Source: Bacillota bacterium
Lineage (GTDB): Bacteria; Bacillota; Clostridia; Christensenellales; UMGS416
Assembly (NCBI GenBank): GCA_023422005.1
Contig: JAEZSC010000096.1
Span: forward strand, 1 to 23,630
Direction of reading: 5' to 3'
DNA length: 23,630 nt
In this document: positions 21,927 through 23,630 of the stretch, one piece after another
Layout of the letters: every line of letters begins with the position of its first letter
Position numbering within the stretch: position 1 is the stretch's first letter
Position numbers and translations under genes: made by a program
Notes under the pieces: model-generated
What the model saw: only the letters and a program-made list of their open reading frames with translations
What the model was told of the DNA's origin: nothing
Database searches by the model: none

Positions 21927-22476
21927 TTTCATGCAGACGCTGGAGCGATCGCTGACACCTTTGGCGGTGGAAGAGCGACAAGACATTCTGGCAGATTTCG
22001 ATGAGCACTTCGCCACCGGGCAGGCGTTGGGCAAAACCGAGGAAGAAGTGGCCCGGGAGCTGGGCGACCCCCGGGCTCTGGCGGCGCAATATGTGGAGCC
22101 CGTACCCCAGGGCGCGTCCAGCGAGAAGACGTCGGTGGCCCAGGGTATCTTCGCCTTCCTGGCACTGCTGCTGTTCGATGCCATCATCGCGCTGCCGGTG
22201 TTCGGTGTTCTGTTCGCGGTGTGGGTGTCGCTGTGGGCGGGCGCGGCCTCCCTGCTGGTGGGTGGCATGGGCGCCATGGTGGCAGCCCTGGGCCCATGGC
22301 TGTTGGCGCCCAGCATAATGGCCCGCGTGGGCATTTTCCTGCTGGGCATGGCAGCGCTGGCGCTGTCTGTGCTGTGGGGCATCGGCATGGTGTTCGTAAC
22401 CAAATGGTGCGGCCGGGGGCTGATGGCCTTCCTGCACGCCCATGTCCGTATCATAAAGGGAGGATCAAAGGGATGA
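21913..22476 (+). CDS. HAAS/DUF1700 domain membrane protein
   Basis: This 187-aa protein begins with the HAAS signaling domain pattern (FMQTLERSLTPLAVEERQDI, then DFDEHFATGQALGKTEEE and ARELGDPRALA, about residues 5-65). Three or four membrane helices follow between about 77 and 175. These proteins regularly accompany PadR regulators and DUF4097 proteins in Firmicutes. The ATG at 21913 lies in the end of padR with AGGAGG about 9 bases upstream; an in-frame ATG 18 bases earlier has no such site. Its stop overlaps the next start (ATGA). Confidence 0.88.
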   Translation: MRKVDFMQTLERSLTPLAVEERQDILADFDEHFATGQALGKTEEEVARELGDPRALAAQYVEPVPQGASSEKTSVAQGIFAFLALLLFDAIIALPVFGVLFAVWVSLWAGAASLLVGGMGAMVAALGPWLLAPSIMARVGIFLLGMAALALSVLWGIGMVFVTKWCGRGLMAFLHAHVRIIKGGSKG

Positions 22477-23369
22477 ATACGCAGAATTTAAAGACCGAAG
22501 TCAAACGTATCCGCTTGCACCATGTGGTGCTGCTGTGCGCCGCTGTGTTCGTGGCCTTCGCCATCTTGGGCAGCGTGCTGCTGGCGGCCAGCGGCGCTTT
22601 GCGCCCCCACACCAATTGGAGCATAAACAATCCGTTGGTCGGCGGTGAGCGTTATGAGATCAACGAAAATCAACCATTGGACCTGTCCGGCGTGACCGAA
22701 GTTGTGATGAAGAGCGTGTCCGGAGAGATTGAACTGAAAAACGGCAATGGTTTGGCACAGCTCCAGGGCTGGTGCGTCACCACCGGCGACCCGGTGAAGT
22801 TGGAGGTCAACCGCTCCGGCAGCACGCTGAACGTGGAAGTTGTGTATCCGAAGTTTAATGTCAACATCTCCAGCAGCTGCAGGCTGACCGTAACGCTGCC
22901 CGCGGATTATGCCGGCGACGTGCAGATGCACACCGTCAGCGGCGAGATCCTTGCTGGGAACATGGCGCAGAAACTGGGCCGTGTCCGCATCGAAACGGTA
23001 TCCGGCGACGTGGACTTCCGAGTGGAGGGGGCATCGGAGCTTTCGGTGAAGACCACATCCGGGGAAGTGCGCGTGAAGAACGCGGCCTATGACATCGACG
23101 CCAGGACCGTGTCCGGCGAGGTGTATCTGGACTGCGCAGCCGCCGGCAACCTGCAAGCGCAGACCGTGTCCGGTGAAGTGGCGGTGGTGCTGCCTCGCGA
23201 CGCTTCCTGCGCGGTGAACTTTACCTCGGTGTCCGGCGACTTCCGCTCCACCCACAGCGCTTTGGGAATCCATTCCGCGGATCGCGGCTTCCAGGGCAAC
23301 CTGGGCTCGGGCGACAAGACCCTGCGGGTCAGCACGACCTCCGGTAATTTCTCCATCGCGGAACGTTGA
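22473..23369 (+). CDS. DUF4097 beta-helix protein with N-terminal membrane anchor
   Basis: This 298-aa protein has one N-terminal membrane helix (about 14-37). An extracytoplasmic right-handed beta-helix-like domain is built from eight copies of a [VT]SG[EDN] turn at intervals of roughly 18-40 residues (SVSGEIEL, TVSGEILA, TVSGDVDF, TTSGEVRV, TVSGEVYL, TVSGEVAV, SVSGDFRS, TTSGNFSI). This is the DUF4097 pattern, linked in the literature to putative adhesins, but the function is unproven. It is the last gene of the PadR operon and is translationally coupled to the HAAS protein. A clear terminator follows. Confidence 0.9.
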   Translation: MNTQNLKTEVKRIRLHHVVLLCAAVFVAFAILGSVLLAASGALRPHTNWSINNPLVGGERYEINENQPLDLSGVTEVVMKSVSGEIELKNGNGLAQLQGWCVTTGDPVKLEVNRSGSTLNVEVVYPKFNVNISSSCRLTVTLPADYAGDVQMHTVSGEILAGNMAQKLGRVRIETVSGDVDFRVEGASELSVKTTSGEVRVKNAAYDIDARTVSGEVYLDCAAAGNLQAQTVSGEVAVVLPRDASCAVNFTSVSGDFRSTHSALGIHSADRGFQGNLGSGDKTLRVSTTSGNFSIAER

Positions 23370-23386
23370 AAAGACTGATCGACAAG

Positions 23387-23421
23387 ATTGCCGCTGAATT
23401 CGCATTCTGCGGTAATTTTTT
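23387..23421 (+). terminator. Intrinsic terminator of the padR operon
   Basis: ATTGCCGC pairs with GCGGTAAT (one G-T pair) and an inner GAAT/ATTC closes a TCGC loop after one T-T mismatch. A run of six T follows. It lies 18 bases past the DUF4097 stop. Confidence 0.85.
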
Positions 23422-23445
23422 ATCTATTTTGGCAAATGATGCGCC

Positions 23446-23474
23446 TTGCAAGTCGGATGATCCGGTGCTACAAT
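23446..23474 (+). promoter_or_regulatory. Upstream tRNA promoter (P1)
   Basis: TTGCAA at 23446-23451, a 17-bp spacer and TACAAT at 23469-23474, with a TGC extension before the -10 box. It directs toward the tRNA gene, about 80 bases away. Confidence 0.5.
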
Positions 23475-23520
23475 TCAGTTGTTTCTCGCGGCTCCCTGAC
23501 GTTCACGATGAATTTGTCGC

Positions 23521-23548
23521 TTGATTTCCCGGCGTCTTTGTGTATAAT
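23521..23548 (+). promoter_or_regulatory. Proximal tRNA promoter (P2)
   Basis: TTGATT at 23521-23526 and a perfect TATAAT at 23543-23548 are separated by 16 bp. The predicted start is near 23555, 8 bases before the mature tRNA end. Confidence 0.7.
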
Positions 23549-23562
23549 AAGGAATGCGACAC

Positions 23563-23630
23563 GGGATCATAGCTCAGCAGGCTAGAGCGCCACGTTGACA
23601 TCGTGGAGGTCGATGGTTCGAGCCCATTTG
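23563..23630 (+). tRNA. tRNA-Val(GAC), 3' end cut by window edge
   Basis: The 5' acceptor strand is GGGATCA (23563-23569) and the D stem is GCTC/GAGC. The anticodon stem CCACG/CGTGG encloses TTGACAT, with anticodon GAC at 23597-23599. The variable loop is AGGTC and the T arm is GATGG-TTCGAGC-CCATT. The sequence ends two bases into the 3' acceptor strand, so about five bases are missing. A GAC anticodon reads GUC/GUU valine codons. Confidence 0.93.

Overview
The window looks like a chromosomal segment of a high-GC, spore-forming Firmicute of the Clostridia. The evidence is a small acid-soluble spore protein (SASP), a SpmA-like spore maturation protein, a SigI/RsgI sigma/anti-sigma pair, GGAGG-type ribosome binding sites, and TATAAT promoters in GC-rich DNA. 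I see no phage, transposon, CRISPR array or rRNA. Assignment below class level is not possible from what I can see.

Layout. (1) 1-2170: 3' part of leuS, cut by the window edge, with its terminator. (2) 2265-13160: a plus-strand surface-polysaccharide operon of the Wzx/Wzy type, starting at a TTGTCT-17-TATAAT promoter. It encodes a membrane nucleotide-sugar 4,6-dehydratase, a PglC-size phosphoglycosyl transferase, a one-polypeptide Wzz/BY-kinase, a GT-B glycosyltransferase, a Wzy-like polymerase, a GT4 glycosyltransferase, a Wzx-like flippase and a membrane-anchored MutS-family ATPase. Four of these genes are joined by ATGA overlaps. The operon ends at a perfect 15-bp hairpin terminator shared with the convergent sigI-rsgI operon. 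(3) 13171-14921, minus: sigI-rsgI, a predicted envelope-stress sigma system. (4) 14968-17704, minus: a DrrAB-like ABC exporter and a small lipoprotein gene that appears split by a frameshift. (5) 17769-19233: a SpmA-like gene behind a good match to a sporulation sigma-E promoter. Convergent to it are a TSCPD-domain protein and a DUF4364 protein whose -10 box abuts its ATG. (6) 19309-19966, minus: a SASP gene whose Shine-Dalgarno lies in a long inverted repeat, followed by three strong hairpins. (7) 19987-21424, minus: a lipoprotein gluzincin-type metalloprotease translationally coupled to an HPr-like protein lacking the usual active-site His. (8) 21493-23421, plus: a PadR-HAAS-DUF4097 operon. 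(9) 23446-23630: tandem promoters and a tRNA-Val(GAC) cut by the window end.

How the parts fit together. The polysaccharide operon holds the core of a Wzy-dependent pathway: lipid-linked initiation, two further glycosyltransferases, flipping, polymerisation and length control. Enzymes that would process the dehydratase product are absent locally. SigI/RsgI, the ABC exporter and PadR-HAAS-DUF4097 are all envelope-related control or transport modules. The most interesting points are regulatory: the SASP ribosome-site hairpin, two leaderless-looking genes (DUF4364 and the metalloprotease), and the membrane MutS-like ATPase at the end of a polysaccharide operon. I did not find a clear multi-gene system of an unknown type.
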